Below, piece by piece: positions 42,333-52,467 of a DNA stretch of 64,000 bases. Under the pieces are notes generated by a model. It was not told the origin of the DNA, ran no database searches, and saw only the letters and a program-made list of their open reading frames with translations. A program made the position numbers and the translations under genes. The DNA is from Pseudomonadota bacterium (lineage in GTDB: Bacteria; Pseudomonadota; Gammaproteobacteria; Burkholderiales; Gallionellaceae): assembly GCA_021848465.1 (NCBI GenBank), contig JAJZUP010000001.1, positions 186,001-250,000 of the forward strand. The letters are read 5' to 3'. Position 1 is the first letter of the stretch, and each line of letters starts with the position of its first letter.

Positions 42333-43022
42333 TTGACCGCCTTGGCCCAACCTGAGACCAAATTCACTGACGAGCTTGCCTGCGCGGCGAATGAAATGCC
42401 CTGCGCTCGTGAGCGGCTGCTAGCCGCGGCACGCGAGGTATTCGCCGAGTCCGGCTTCAGGGGTGCAACCGTGCGCGCAATCTGCCGCCGCGCCGGGGTC
42501 AATGTCGCTGCGGTAAATTACTACTTCAACAGCAAGGAAGCCCTGTTCAGCGCCGCGCTGGATTTCACGCCGCTAAACCGCCTGCTGGACGCGGAAAACA
42601 GCCCGGCCTGCGCCCGCGCACGACTTGCCGGCTTCATCCGCGAATTGCTCACTCACCTGATCAGCACGCGCGGATCGCAAAAAAGCCAACTGCTGATGCA
42701 TGAATTGCTTGAGCCGACCCTGATGCTCGACGAGATCGTGCGCGACGTGATTTCGCCGCTGCACACCCATGTCGGACAACTCGTGCGCGCCATCGTCGGC
42801 CCCGACATCGCCCCGGAAACCCTGCGCCGCTGCGTATTCAGCATCCTTGGACAATGCACGTTTTATCGTCACTCCAACGAAGTCATCCGGCGCCTGCACC
42901 CGGAGATTCCTTTTGACGAAGAAGAAATCGCGCGCACTGCCGCGCATATCGCAGAATTTTCACTGGCCGGACTTGACCGGCTGGCCCAGCCAAGCGCCGG
43001 GCCGGAAACCCGTAAACCTTGA
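42333..43022 (+). CDS. TetR-family regulator of the RND pump
   Basis: 229 residues from the TTG at 42333, chosen because GGAGG lies nine bases upstream; an earlier TTG at 42300 falls inside the palindrome. The N-terminal DNA-binding domain has ARERLLAAAREVFAESGF and the recognition helix region CRRAGVNVAAVNYYFNSKEALF. The C-terminal ligand domain resembles the CerR/DUF1956 type. It is followed 25 bp later by the efflux adaptor, so it is a local repressor by context. Confidence 0.88.
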   Translation: MTALAQPETKFTDELACAANEMPCARERLLAAAREVFAESGFRGATVRAICRRAGVNVAAVNYYFNSKEALFSAALDFTPLNRLLDAENSPACARARLAGFIRELLTHLISTRGSQKSQLLMHELLEPTLMLDEIVRDVISPLHTHVGQLVRAIVGPDIAPETLRRCVFSILGQCTFYRHSNEVIRRLHPEIPFDEEEIARTAAHIAEFSLAGLDRLAQPSAGPETRKP

Positions 43023-43047
43023 ACACCACGCTATTGCGGAGCACATC

Positions 43048-44196
43048 ATGAACCAGCCTGTAGCAAACCTTATCAACAAAGCCTTCTGGGCCGCACTGGC
43101 CTTGCCTGCACTGCTGACAGCCTGCAGCCCGCATGAGGAGCCGAAGAAAGCCCCCGCCGCCGGGGCTGCGCCGCCGCCCGCCGAAGTCGAGGTCATCACC
43201 GTACAGCCCGGCCCGGTGGCCCTGACGCATGATTTGCCCGGCCGCCTGGAAGCCTACCGCACCGCACAAGTACGCGCTCGCGTCGAAGGCATCGTGCAGA
43301 AACGCCTGTTCACCGAAGGCAGCGATGTCAAGGAAGGAGCACCGTTGTACCAGATCCAGGTCGGCAACTACCACCCGGCCAATGAGGCAGCAAAAGCCGA
43401 CCTGGCGACCGCCCGCCAGAACCTGGCGCGCGGCAAGCAGCTGCTGGAAGGAAAATTCATCAGCCCGCAAGACTACGACAACCTGGCAACCAAGGTTAAA
43501 CAGGCCGAGGCCGCTTATTCCAGGGCAAACGAAGATTGGCAGAACACCCGCGTACCCGCGCCGATTTCCGGCCACATCGGCCGCTCGCTGGTCACCGAGG
43601 GCGCACTGGTCGGCAAGGGCGAAGCCACCCTGCTCGCCACCATCGAGCAAACCGACAGGCTGTATGCCAATTTCACCGATTCGGAATCGGACATGCTGCG
43701 CCTGCAGCAGGCCATCCGCGCCGGCAAACTGAACCCGGCCAACTCAAGCAAGGTTGAGCTGGTACTGGAAGACGGCAGCATCTACCCGCAGCCCGGCACC
43801 TTGCTGTTCACCGACATGGCCGCCGACCCCGGCACCGGCAGCGTTGCGATGCGCGCCGAAATCCCGAATCCGCAACGCGAACTGTTGCCGGGCATGTTCG
43901 TAACCGTGCGTTACGCCGCTGCCGTGATGGACAACGCGATCACCGTGCCGCAAAAGGCCGTGCTGTCCGGTGCTCAAGGACAATATGTGATGGTGGTCGA
44001 GCAGGACGGCAAGGCCGCCCCGCGCCCGATCAAGCTGGGCAGCATGTCCGGCGCCGACTTCATCGTGGAAGAGGGCTTGCATGGCGGCGAGCAGGTCATT
44101 GTGAACGGCTTGCAGAAGGCCCGCCCCGGTACGCCGGTCAAGGCCGTCCCGCTCACCATAGCGCCGGCCCAGTCCGCCGCCACCCAGAACAAGTAA
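43048..44196 (+). CDS. RND efflux periplasmic adaptor lipoprotein (AcrA/MexA type)
   Basis: 382 residues from the ATG at 43048 with GGAG seven bases upstream. A lipobox LTAC ends at Cys26, so the mature protein is anchored to the inner membrane. The lipoyl halves are around RLEAYRTAQVRARVEGIV and VPAPISGHIGRSLVTEG, with a coiled-coil hairpin between them (about 105-165), then beta-barrel and membrane-proximal domains (ELLPGMFVTVRY). It bridges the RND pump to an outer-membrane channel. No TolC-like gene is adjacent. Confidence 0.93.
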   Translation: MNQPVANLINKAFWAALALPALLTACSPHEEPKKAPAAGAAPPPAEVEVITVQPGPVALTHDLPGRLEAYRTAQVRARVEGIVQKRLFTEGSDVKEGAPLYQIQVGNYHPANEAAKADLATARQNLARGKQLLEGKFISPQDYDNLATKVKQAEAAYSRANEDWQNTRVPAPISGHIGRSLVTEGALVGKGEATLLATIEQTDRLYANFTDSESDMLRLQQAIRAGKLNPANSSKVELVLEDGSIYPQPGTLLFTDMAADPGTGSVAMRAEIPNPQRELLPGMFVTVRYAAAVMDNAITVPQKAVLSGAQGQYVMVVEQDGKAAPRPIKLGSMSGADFIVEEGLHGGEQVIVNGLQKARPGTPVKAVPLTIAPAQSAATQNK

Positions 44197-44208
44197 GCGG
44201 GGAATACC

Positions 44209-47200
44209 GTGCTAGCCAGATTCTTCATCGACCGACCGATTTTCGCCTGGGTCATTGCCATCATCATCCTGATGAGCGGCGGCCTTGCGCTGCGCAAATT
44301 GCCCGTGGCCTCCTACCCGGCCGTAGCGCCACCGGCACTCGCCATCAAACTCACTTACCCCGGCGCATCAGCCCAGGCAGTTGAGGAGAGCGCCGTTTCG
44401 CTGGTCGAGCAGGAGCTGAACGGCATCGAGCACCTGCTGTACATGGAGTCCTCTTCCGAGCTTGGAACCGCGACGATCACGCTGACGTTCGAAGCCGGCA
44501 CCGATCTCGATACCGCCTCGGTGGAAACCCAGAACCGCATCAAGCGCGCCGAGGCGCGCCTGCCTGAAGACGTGCGCCGCCTCGGCATCACGGTTGCCAA
44601 GGCCGCGCGCAACTACCTGATGTTCGTGTCGCTGATTTCACCGAACAAGACTTACGACAACACCGCGCTCGGCAGCTACGTTGCCGCCCACGTGCTGGAC
44701 AGCGTCATGCGCGTACCGGGCGTCGGCGAGGCCACCCTGTTCGGCACCGAATATTCGATGCGCATCTGGCTCAAGCCTGAGCGCCTGCAAGCCTACGGCC
44801 TGACGCCGGGCGACGTTAAAAATGCGATTGCCGCGCAGAATGCCCAACTCGCCACCGGCGAACTCGGGCAACTGCCGACCCTGTCAACGCAGCAATTGAA
44901 TGCGGTCATCGTCACGAAAGGGAGATTGAGCACGCCGCAGCAATTCGGCAACGTCATCGTGCGCGCCAAGCCGGACGGCTCCACGATTCGCGTCAAGGAT
45001 GTCGCTCGCGTCGAACTGGGCGCCCAGGATTACTCGGTTGCCGCGCGCCTCGACAAGCAGCCCGCCGCTTCCATCGCCATTCGCATGGCCCCCGACGCCA
45101 ATGCACTGGACACCGCCAATGCGGTGAAGGCCAAGATGGCTGAGCTGTCGAAGTTCTTCCCCAAAGACATCAGTTGGGTGGTGCCGTATGACACCTCGCG
45201 CTTTGTAGAGATTTCGATCCACGAGGTGGTGAAGACATTGCTGGAAGCCATCGTGCTGGTGTTCCTGGTGATGCTGCTGTTCCTGGAAAACTTCCGCGCC
45301 ACGCTGATCCCGACCATCGTGGTTCCGGTCGCGCTGACCGGTGCCACCGTCGGCCTGTACGCAATCGGTTACTCGATCAACACGCTGACGCTGTTCGCCA
45401 TGGTGCTCGCCATCGGCGTGGTGGTGGACGATGCCATCGTCGTGGTGGAAAACGTCGAGCGCATCATGTCGGAGGAGGGGCTGTCGCCGCGCGATGCCAC
45501 GCGCAAGGCGATGGGGCAGATCTTCAATGCGATTATCGCCATCACCCTGGTGCTGATCGCGGTGTTCATCCCGATGGCGTTCTTCAGCGGCTCGGTCGGC
45601 GCGATCTACCGCCAGTTCTCCGTCACGCTGGTGATGACCATCCTGTTCTCTGTGCTGATGGCGCTGACGCTCACGCCCGCGCTATGCGCCACGCTGCTGA
45701 AGCAGACCCCGGGCCACGCCCTCCGTCCCACCACCGGCTTTTTCGGCTGGTTCAACCGCGTGTTCGCGCGCGCCACCCAGGGCTACCAGAACGGTGTGGC
45801 GCATGTGCTCAAGCGCACGTTCCGCTATATGGTGCTGTACGCCGTCATCCTGGCGGCCGTCGCCACCTTGTTCGTGCGCCTGCCCACCAGCTTCCTGCCG
45901 GAAGAAGACCAGGGCTATTTCATCAGCGTGATCCAGTTACCCGCCGGTGCCACGCGCAACCGCACGCTCGAAGTGCTGTCACAGGTGGAAGACTTCTACC
46001 TCAAGCAGCCCGAAGTCGAGCACGTGATCGGCGTGGTGGGCTTCTCGTTCTTCGGGCGCGGCCAGAATGCCGCCATCACTTTCATCCGCCTGAAGGACTG
46101 GGATAACCGGCCGTCGCCGGACAACTCGGCACCCTCGCTGGTCAAGCGCGCCAACATGGCGCTGTTCCGCATCAAGCAGGCGATGATCTTTTCGATCAAC
46201 GTGCCGCCGATCCCCGAACTGGCGGCTGTGGGCGGCTTCGATTTCCGGCTGGAAGACCAGGCCGGGCAAGGGCGCGACAAGCTGATGGATGCGCGCAACA
46301 TGCTGCTCGGCATGGCCAGCAAGAACCCGCTGCTGGCCGGCGTGCGCCCGGAAGGCCAGGAGCCCGCGCCGCAATTGCGCCTGGACGTCAACGAGGACAA
46401 GGCGCAGGCTTTGGGCATCGATGCCGCGACCCTGAATGACACCCTGCAATCCGCGCTCGGCGTCGCCTACATCAACGATTTCGTGCGCGACGGCCGTACG
46501 CTGCGCGTGCAGATGCAGGTGGAGGCCGCCGCGCTTTCCACGCCGGAACGCATCCTGCAACTGCCGGTGCGCAACGCGCAGGGCGGCATGGTGCCGCTAT
46601 CGGAAATTGCCAGCGCGCGCTGGACTGTCGCCGCCCCCAAACTGGACCGCTACAACGGCGTCCCGGCACTGAAAATCGCTGGCGGCCCAGCGCCCGGCCA
46701 TAGTACCGGCGAAGCCATGGCCGCCATGCAGCAGATGGCGACGCAACTGCCGCCCGGCTTCGGCTTCGAGTGGTCCGGCACGTCGCGCGAGGAAAGCCTG
46801 TCCGGCAGCCAGGCCGATTTGTTGTTCGGCCTCTCGCTGGTGGCGGTCTTCCTGTGCCTGGCGGCATTGTATGAAAGCTGGTCAGTGCCATTCGCCGTCA
46901 TCCTGGTCGTGCCGATCGGCATCCTCGGCGCATTGCTGGCGGTATTCCTGCGCGGCCTGCCGAACGACGTGTACTTCAAGGTCGGCCTGATCGTCATCAT
47001 CGGCCTGTCCACCAAGAACGCGATTCTGATTATCGAGTTCGCACGCCACCTGCAGGACGAAGGACGCGACCTGATCTCGGCCACGCTGGAAGCCTGCCGC
47101 CTGCGCTTGCGCCCGATCCTGATGACCTCGATTGCCTTCATCCTGGGTGTGCTGCCGCTGGCGATTTCCACCGGCGCGGGCGCGAATGGCCGCCACGCCA

Positions 47201-47328
47201 TCGGCACCGGCGTGATGGGCGGCATGATTTCCGCCACCGTGATCGCCATCTTCCTGATCCCGGTATTCTTCGTGGTGATCCGCCGCATCTTCCCGGGCAA
47301 GCCGCGCATCCAGGACGGGCCGCACTAA
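44209..47328 (+). CDS. RND multidrug efflux permease (AcrB/MexB type, HAE1)
   Basis: 1039 residues starting at GTG with GGGGA upstream, 12 bp after the adaptor. The N-terminus MLARFFIDRPIFAWVIAIII is standard for HAE1 pumps. The proton-relay residues are intact: D407-D408 in GVVVDDAIVVVENVER and K936 in GLSTKNAILIIEFA. Two large periplasmic loops and twelve membrane helices are visible. It exports hydrophobic drugs or detergents; the substrate cannot be told. Confidence 0.94.
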   Translation: MLARFFIDRPIFAWVIAIIILMSGGLALRKLPVASYPAVAPPALAIKLTYPGASAQAVEESAVSLVEQELNGIEHLLYMESSSELGTATITLTFEAGTDLDTASVETQNRIKRAEARLPEDVRRLGITVAKAARNYLMFVSLISPNKTYDNTALGSYVAAHVLDSVMRVPGVGEATLFGTEYSMRIWLKPERLQAYGLTPGDVKNAIAAQNAQLATGELGQLPTLSTQQLNAVIVTKGRLSTPQQFGNVIVRAKPDGSTIRVKDVARVELGAQDYSVAARLDKQPAASIAIRMAPDANALDTANAVKAKMAELSKFFPKDISWVVPYDTSRFVEISIHEVVKTLLEAIVLVFLVMLLFLENFRATLIPTIVVPVALTGATVGLYAIGYSINTLTLFAMVLAIGVVVDDAIVVVENVERIMSEEGLSPRDATRKAMGQIFNAIIAITLVLIAVFIPMAFFSGSVGAIYRQFSVTLVMTILFSVLMALTLTPALCATLLKQTPGHALRPTTGFFGWFNRVFARATQGYQNGVAHVLKRTFRYMVLYAVILAAVATLFVRLPTSFLPEEDQGYFISVIQLPAGATRNRTLEVLSQVEDFYLKQPEVEHVIGVVGFSFFGRGQNAAITFIRLKDWDNRPSPDNSAPSLVKRANMALFRIKQAMIFSINVPPIPELAAVGGFDFRLEDQAGQGRDKLMDARNMLLGMASKNPLLAGVRPEGQEPAPQLRLDVNEDKAQALGIDAATLNDTLQSALGVAYINDFVRDGRTLRVQMQVEAAALSTPERILQLPVRNAQGGMVPLSEIASARWTVAAPKLDRYNGVPALKIAGGPAPGHSTGEAMAAMQQMATQLPPGFGFEWSGTSREESLSGSQADLLFGLSLVAVFLCLAALYESWSVPFAVILVVPIGILGALLAVFLRGLPNDVYFKVGLIVIIGLSTKNAILIIEFARHLQDEGRDLISATLEACRLRLRPILMTSIAFILGVLPLAISTGAGANGRHAIGTGVMGGMISATVIAIFLIPVFFVVIRRIFPGKPRIQDGPH

Positions 47329-47334
47329 CGAACT

Positions 47335-47363
47335 GCCGCCCCGCATGTGCGGGAGCGGCCTTT
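47335..47363 (+). terminator. Candidate terminator after the RND operon
   Basis: GCCGC-CCCGC pairs with GCGGG-A-GCGGC around ATGT, with one bulged A, followed by a short CTTTC. The T-run is only three bases, so termination may be partial. It begins 7 bp after the permease stop. Confidence 0.55.
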
Positions 47364-47379
47364 CGACTAAAATGCGCGC

Positions 47380-48972
47380 ATGAAAATGTTTTCGAGCTTG
47401 CGCGGCATTGCGCACACCTTCACCCCGGCGCAACGCAAGGTCGTACTGGCCGCCTGTTTCGGCACCTTTCTCGAATGGTATGACTTCCTGACCTTCGCCT
47501 CGCTGGCCATTTATTTCAGCGTGCTGTTTTTCCCGCCGGACAACCCGACCGCCGCGTTGCTCGCCAGCCTCGCCACCTTCGGCGTCGGCATGCTGGTGCG
47601 TCCGCTCGGCGCGGCCGTGTTCGGCAGCCTGGGCGACAAATACGGCCGCCGCCCGATTTTCCTGACCACGATTTTCCTGATGGGGATTACCACGTTCCTC
47701 GTCGGCCTGCTGCCCACCTACCAGCAGGTAGGCATGCTCGCCCCGGCCTTGCTGTTGTTGCTGCGCCTGCTGCAAGGTTTTGCCGTGGGCGGCGAAATCG
47801 GCGGGGCGGCGGTATACCTGACCGAGCATGCGCCGAACGAGCGGCGCGGCGTCTACACCAGCGTGCTGCAACTGATGGGGCCGCTCGGCATCATGGCCTC
47901 GATGCTGCAAGTCGTTGTGCTGCAAGCCTGGCTGGGCGAAGCCAGTTTTGCCGAGTGGGGCTGGCGCGTACCGTTCCTGCTGTCGCTGGTGTTGCTGCTG
48001 ATTTCGTTGAAGGCGCGCCTGAGCATGATCGAGTCGCCGGTATTCGAACAATTGCGCGAAGAGCAAGCCATCGCCAAGGCGCCCCTGAAAGAATGCCTGA
48101 AAGACCGGCGCACGCTGGGCCGCATGGCGCTGTTGTTTTTCTGCATCTCGGCGGGCGGCTCGCTGCTGTTTTTTTCCTCTCAGGTATACACCGGGGTCTA
48201 CCTGAAAAGCGTGGTCAAGCTCAACCCGCAGCTCGCCACCACGCTGGTGCTGGTCAGCATAATCGCACTGTTCCCGCTGACCATTTATTTCGGCGCGCTG
48301 TCCGACCGCATCGGGCGCAGGCCGGTCTTGCTGGCCGGGCTGCTGCTCGGTGCGCTGACCATTTTGCCGGTGTTTTCGGGCCTGCTGCATTTCGGCAATC
48401 CGGCGCTGGCACGCTTCAATGCCGAAGCGCAGGTACAACTGGTCAGCGGCGAAGCTTGCAGCTTCAATCCGTTTGTCGCACCGCGCAACGATTGCGAGCG
48501 CAACCAGCAATGGCTCGTGAAAAACGGCATCGTTTACCATGTGCAGCCCGGCGAAGCCACTTCGGTTCAAGTGGGCCAACAGACCGTCAGCGGATTCCAG
48601 CCGCAAGCCTTGGCCCAAGCGTTGCAGACCGCAGGCTGGCCGGACAAAGCCGACCCGGCACAGGCGCACCCGCTGCTGATCGTGTTGCTGCTGCTGGTGC
48701 TGGTAGTGGCGCTGGCGCTCATCACCGGGCCGCAGACCGCCGTGCTGGCGGAACTGTTCCCGGCACGCACGCGCTACACCGCCGCCGCCTTGCCGCACAA
48801 CCTCAGCGCCGGCTGGATCGGCGGCATGTCGCCGTTCATGGTCACGCTGATCGGCACGCGCCTCGGCGATGCCGGTTTGGGCATCTGGTACCTGATGATC
48901 CTGCTGGGCATCACGTTTGTCGTGGGTCTGCTATTCTTGCCGGAAACGCGCAACACCCCGTTGGAGCATTAA
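47380..48972 (+). CDS. MFS transporter, metabolite:H+ symporter (MHS) type
   Basis: 530 residues with twelve membrane helices. The N-terminus FGTFLEWYDFLTFASLAIYF, the GSLGDKYGRRP loop after helix 2 and the second GALSDRIGRRP loop are those of the MHS family (ProP, KgtP, ShiA relatives). An extra extracytoplasmic loop of about 88 residues (about 343-430), with two cysteines C360 and C372, lies late in the protein, as in a subfamily I recall. Probable import of an organic acid or osmolyte; substrate unknown. Confidence 0.87.
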   Translation: MKMFSSLRGIAHTFTPAQRKVVLAACFGTFLEWYDFLTFASLAIYFSVLFFPPDNPTAALLASLATFGVGMLVRPLGAAVFGSLGDKYGRRPIFLTTIFLMGITTFLVGLLPTYQQVGMLAPALLLLLRLLQGFAVGGEIGGAAVYLTEHAPNERRGVYTSVLQLMGPLGIMASMLQVVVLQAWLGEASFAEWGWRVPFLLSLVLLLISLKARLSMIESPVFEQLREEQAIAKAPLKECLKDRRTLGRMALLFFCISAGGSLLFFSSQVYTGVYLKSVVKLNPQLATTLVLVSIIALFPLTIYFGALSDRIGRRPVLLAGLLLGALTILPVFSGLLHFGNPALARFNAEAQVQLVSGEACSFNPFVAPRNDCERNQQWLVKNGIVYHVQPGEATSVQVGQQTVSGFQPQALAQALQTAGWPDKADPAQAHPLLIVLLLLVLVVALALITGPQTAVLAELFPARTRYTAAALPHNLSAGWIGGMSPFMVTLIGTRLGDAGLGIWYLMILLGITFVVGLLFLPETRNTPLEH

Positions 48973-49014
48973 CTGTAAATCGCTGCCGATATTCAGAACC
49001 GAGAGATCGTTTTT

Positions 49015-49039
49015 CTCTGTGTGCTCTGTGATCTCTGTG
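49015..49039. repeat. Three CTCTGTG copies in 9-bp period
   Basis: CTCTGTG occurs at 49015, 49024 and 49033, separated by TG and AT, just before the pyrC ribosome site. Similar CTCTGTG triplets are seen scattered before genes in various bacteria; significance unknown. Confidence 0.5.
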
Positions 49040-49058
49040 GCAAAAAGGATTTTGAATA

Positions 49059-50090
49059 ATGGAAATCAAACTCACCCGCCCCGACGACTGGCACCTGCAC
49101 CTGCGCGACGACGCGCTGATGGCTTCGGTGCTGCCCGATACCGCGCGCCAATTCGCCCGCGCCATCGTCATGCCCAACCTGCGCCCGCCGGTCACCACCA
49201 CCGCGCAGGCCGTGGCCTACCGCGAGCGCATCCTCAAGGCTTTGCCCAAGGGCATGCAGTTCGAGCCGCTAATGACGTTGTACCTGACCGACAACACCAG
49301 TGCCGACGAGATCAAGAAGGCCAAGGCCAGCGGTATCGTGCATGCGGTGAAGCTGTACCCGGCCGGCGCAACGACGAATTCCGACGCCGGCGTTACCGAC
49401 CTGCGCAAGACCTACGCCGCGCTGGAAGAAATGCAACGCTGCGGCATGCCGCTGCTGGTACACGGCGAAGTCACCAGCGCCGACATCGACATCTTCGACC
49501 GCGAAGCGGTGTTCATCGAGCACGTGATGCAACCGCTGCTGAAAGACCTGCCCAACCTGCGCGTGGTGTTCGAGCACATCACCACCAAGGACGCCGCGCA
49601 ATTCGTGATGAGTGCGCCGGACACCATCGCCGCCACGCTCACCCCGCAGCACCTGCTCTACAACCGCAACGCCATGCTGGTCGGCGGCATCCGCCCGCAC
49701 TTCTACTGCCTGCCGATACTCAAGCGCGAGACGCACCGCGAAGCGTTGGTAAAAGCCGCCACCAGCGGCAGCAAAAAATTCTTCCTCGGCACCGACAGCG
49801 CCCCGCACGCCCAGCACACCAAGGAGAATGCCTGCGGCTGCGCCGGATGCTACAGCGCACACAGCGCCATCGAGCTGTATGCCGAAGCGTTTGAAGCGGC
49901 GGGCGCACTGGACAAGCTCGAAGCCTTCGCCAGCTTTCACGGCGCGGATTACTACGGCCTGCCGCGCAATACGGACAAGATCACACTGAAAAAAGCAGAA
50001 TGGCAGGTGCCCCACACCGTGGATTTCGGAGGCTCCAGGCTGGTGCCATTGAGAGCGGGCGAGATGATGAAGTGGAAGCTGGTGGGGTGA
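49059..50090 (+). CDS. pyrC: Dihydroorotase, class II
   Basis: 343 residues, the E. coli PyrC size. The metal-binding [10 protein letters not shown] is at the N-terminus, the carboxylated lysine is in [15 protein letters not shown], and later metal-binding histidines are in LVHGEV and [10 protein letters not shown], with a C-terminal [15 protein letters not shown]. It closes carbamoyl-aspartate to dihydroorotate in pyrimidine synthesis. AAGGA precedes the ATG. pyrE lies 6.4 kb away and not in the same unit. Confidence 0.95.
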   Translation: MEIKLTRPDDWHLHLRDDALMASVLPDTARQFARAIVMPNLRPPVTTTAQAVAYRERILKALPKGMQFEPLMTLYLTDNTSADEIKKAKASGIVHAVKLYPAGATTNSDAGVTDLRKTYAALEEMQRCGMPLLVHGEVTSADIDIFDREAVFIEHVMQPLLKDLPNLRVVFEHITTKDAAQFVMSAPDTIAATLTPQHLLYNRNAMLVGGIRPHFYCLPILKRETHREALVKAATSGSKKFFLGTDSAPHAQHTKENACGCAGCYSAHSAIELYAEAFEAAGALDKLEAFASFHGADYYGLPRNTDKITLKKAEWQVPHTVDFGGSRLVPLRAGEMMKWKLVG

Positions 50091-50153
50091 TGGTGTGCTT
50101 GTCAGAGAAATTAGGGTGTCTATTTTACGTTGGACAGCATCACTAGGCAGCCC

Positions 50154-51029
50154 ATGGGTCTCGAGGAACGACCGCTCATTGACTCACTTCGAGAGTTGGC
50201 AATGCTCCAGCAGGAGCTCCTTCGTCTTGCGCTCTATATCGCATCTCAGGGGCCTGCTACTTTTGAAGGGGAAAGGCTGGAATGCAGCCTTGGCGACAGC
50301 CAGAGGCGCATTAGCACGTATCTAGCCATAGGAGCGGGCCAATCGCTCGAAACATTGCTTCGCATGGCAAAGCTTCGTGGCATACCCATTCGAGATGCGT
50401 ATCCAGTTGCCCGTTCAGCATTCGAGTCCTTTCTAAACGCCAGCTACCTTCTAGCAGAGTCCGATGAAATCGCATCGAGGGCTATCCGGTATATCGACTA
50501 TGCGGCTTGGAAACATTTCAACAGAAAGAGAGGGAGCGGAGAGTTTTCTCTGGAGATTCGCTCAGACGCCGATCCGCAGGCGACCCTTGCGGAGAGGTTT
50601 CCTGAGTTCAACGGAAATGGCAAAGGTAGTTGGACAAATCTTGATGTTCCAAGCCGCATCAGAATGGTCGGAGAGCTTGCAGGGCGTCGCGCAGCATCAC
50701 GTCTACTCGCTGCCGATTTTCTTATCTACAGTATTTCGTCTGAGATTATTCATGGCTCGCCCTTCGGAGTAAGTTACTTTTTTTCAGCTCATCAAACGGG
50801 CGAGAAAACCACGGCCAGATTTAGGGCTGCAGCAGTATGTCAACTTGAAGAAATCTTGATCGGTGTGCTTCATGCCGGTTGCGGTTATCTTGCGGCATTC
50901 TATGGACAGCAGAATATGCAAGCCCCTTTGAAGACAGAAGAAACAATCTTCAATCGGCTCTTTGAGTTGAGCACAAAATCGTCTGACGCATTTCCTCCAG
51001 CATCACAACATATCTCTGATGCTGGATAA
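50154..51029 (+). CDS. DUF5677-like protein, accessory
   Basis: 291 residues from the ATG at 50154; a TTG at 50130 is an alternative. It is largely helical. The stretch RDAYPVARSAFESFLNASYLL and a later SSEIIHGSPFG resemble the DUF5677 family, whose function is unknown; this is from memory and uncertain. Base composition is less GC-rich than flanking pyrC, suggesting recent acquisition. No signal peptide or clear membrane helix. The 130 bp after it hold no gene. Confidence 0.5.
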   Translation: MGLEERPLIDSLRELAMLQQELLRLALYIASQGPATFEGERLECSLGDSQRRISTYLAIGAGQSLETLLRMAKLRGIPIRDAYPVARSAFESFLNASYLLAESDEIASRAIRYIDYAAWKHFNRKRGSGEFSLEIRSDADPQATLAERFPEFNGNGKGSWTNLDVPSRIRMVGELAGRRAASRLLAADFLIYSISSEIIHGSPFGVSYFFSAHQTGEKTTARFRAAAVCQLEEILIGVLHAGCGYLAAFYGQQNMQAPLKTEETIFNRLFELSTKSSDAFPPASQHISDAG

Positions 51030-51159
51030 TTAAAGGGTCGGGCTCGAAATAAATTTCTAGTGTTATCCGCCTCCCTATCACCCAGTCCTCACGGGCACAC
51101 TGTTCAGCTCGACAATCTCGAAATGTATTACGAAGCGTACGATAGCGGGCAGCGGCAGG

Positions 51160-52467
51160 CTAGTGTTGCGGCGGGTGTTTGTGCATGCGCCGCAAAACGA
51201 TCAACATCATGACGATGATGAGCGGCACACTCAGGGCTTTGATGGTGAGCGGGTCGATGGCGATGTGCGTGAGTTCTCCGATGGCCTCCAGCAGATAGGT
51301 CAGCAGGTTGGCGCCGTAGTAGGGAACGATGACGAAGGAAAGCAGCTCGGCGGCTTCTTGCAGTCGCAGTTGCGAGCGGAAGCGTTCGTTCATGCTGATG
51401 AGCAGCGCCTGGTTTTGTTCTTCGCGGCGGACTTCGATGCGTGTGCGCAGCAACTGGCTGGCGTGGGCGACCCGGTGCGAGAGTTGCTCAAGGCGTGTGG
51501 CTGCGGTGTCGCAGGTGGTGCGGGCAGGTTCCAGCCGCCGCTCCAGAATGCCGCCTAGCGAAGTAATCTGCGGGATGGCTTCTTCGCGCAATTCCTTGAG
51601 CCGCTGGGTGACGAGGTTGAAGTAGGCGGCTGAGGCGGAAAGCTGGCGCGAATTGGCAGCGGTCATGCGCTCCACGCGTGCAGCAATCGAAGTGAGCTCA
51701 ACCAGCAAGGGTTCGTCTGCTTTGCCGTCGCCGCTGGCTACGGCTTCGGTCAGGGTGGCGAGTTCGCCCTCCAGTACGGGCAGACGCTCCAGAATGTCGC
51801 GGGCGGCGGGCAGTGCGAGCATTGCCAGCGAACGGTAGGTGTCGATTTCGACTAACCGCAAAATCAGCCGCCCATTCTGCGAGGATAGGCTGGCTTTACT
51901 GAATACCAGCATTGGAACCATTCCATTTGCCTTGATGCAAAAGTCCGTCATGACCAGCCCGCCGCTGCGGCCAACGTGGGAAGCAGAAAGCCGCACCGAA
52001 TCAAAATTCGATTCATAGTTTTTAATCAGCATCGCATCGGTTATGCCGGCAGGGTAGTTAAACAGGGCAATGTTCAGAGCATTAAGCAATTTCCCAGGAA
52101 TGTTTTTTAGCCATTCTTCTGGCAAGAGCGAATCAATCAAGTTGTCCGTCAATGGCTCAGCAACTAATTCCGAAGATATTTTCCAGACAAATTTGTAGCG
52201 GGTAAATTCAATGTGGCGTTCGATTTTCAGGCGAAACACGCCGAAATCGTAACGCATGCGATTCGGTGCAGCTTCCACGCTAATGGCACTCAGCCTCTCC
52301 GTAAGTTTTTTCCAATAAGTCTCTTCCAGTGCCCTCTCTTCTGAACTGACCAACATTGACAGGAAAAGGATGCGCTCGGGTGGGGTAAGTGGCTCATAAG
52401 GATGACTGTGCAATTCCTCATTAAGCGCTTCGCGCATTGGGTGCGGCGGTGGAAGGATTATGTCCAT
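51160..52467 (-). CDS. DUF3422 family membrane-anchored protein
   Basis: 435 residues. The N-terminal HPMREALNEELHSHPYEPL is the family hallmark (a domain resembling egg-lysin/DUF3422 proteins). A long helical coiled-coil stretch lies at about 270-370, and one or two C-terminal hydrophobic helices (about 375-430) anchor it in the membrane with a short basic end. Function is unknown in the family. It is monocistronic; 210 bp separate it from the divergent old yellow enzyme gene. Confidence 0.8.
   Translation of the reverse strand: MDIILPPPHPMREALNEELHSHPYEPLTPPERILFLSMLVSSEERALEETYWKKLTERLSAISVEAAPNRMRYDFGVFRLKIERHIEFTRYKFVWKISSELVAEPLTDNLIDSLLPEEWLKNIPGKLLNALNIALFNYPAGITDAMLIKNYESNFDSVRLSASHVGRSGGLVMTDFCIKANGMVPMLVFSKASLSSQNGRLILRLVEIDTYRSLAMLALPAARDILERLPVLEGELATLTEAVASGDGKADEPLLVELTSIAARVERMTAANSRQLSASAAYFNLVTQRLKELREEAIPQITSLGGILERRLEPARTTCDTAATRLEQLSHRVAHASQLLRTRIEVRREEQNQALLISMNERFRSQLRLQEAAELLSFVIVPYYGANLLTYLLEAIGELTHIAIDPLTIKALSVPLIIVMMLIVLRRMHKHPPQH

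Noticed and set aside
45684..46106. Small frame inside the RND permease as a separate gene
   Set aside because: It lies wholly within a certain gene in another frame and has shadow-like composition rich in Arg, His and Pro.
48408..48670. 88-residue extracytoplasmic insertion in the MFS transporter as a novel domain
   Set aside because: I recall a subfamily of MHS transporters with a similar Cys-containing loop near this position, so it is described in the feature but not claimed as new.
46882..48798. Long antisense open frame (638 codons) opposite the RND permease end and MFS gene
   Set aside because: Its translation is low-complexity Gln/Arg/His/Gly-rich, typical of the reverse of GC-rich coding DNA, and it is opposite two certain genes. 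Similar antisense frames opposite gltB, rhlE and prfC were rejected for the same reason.
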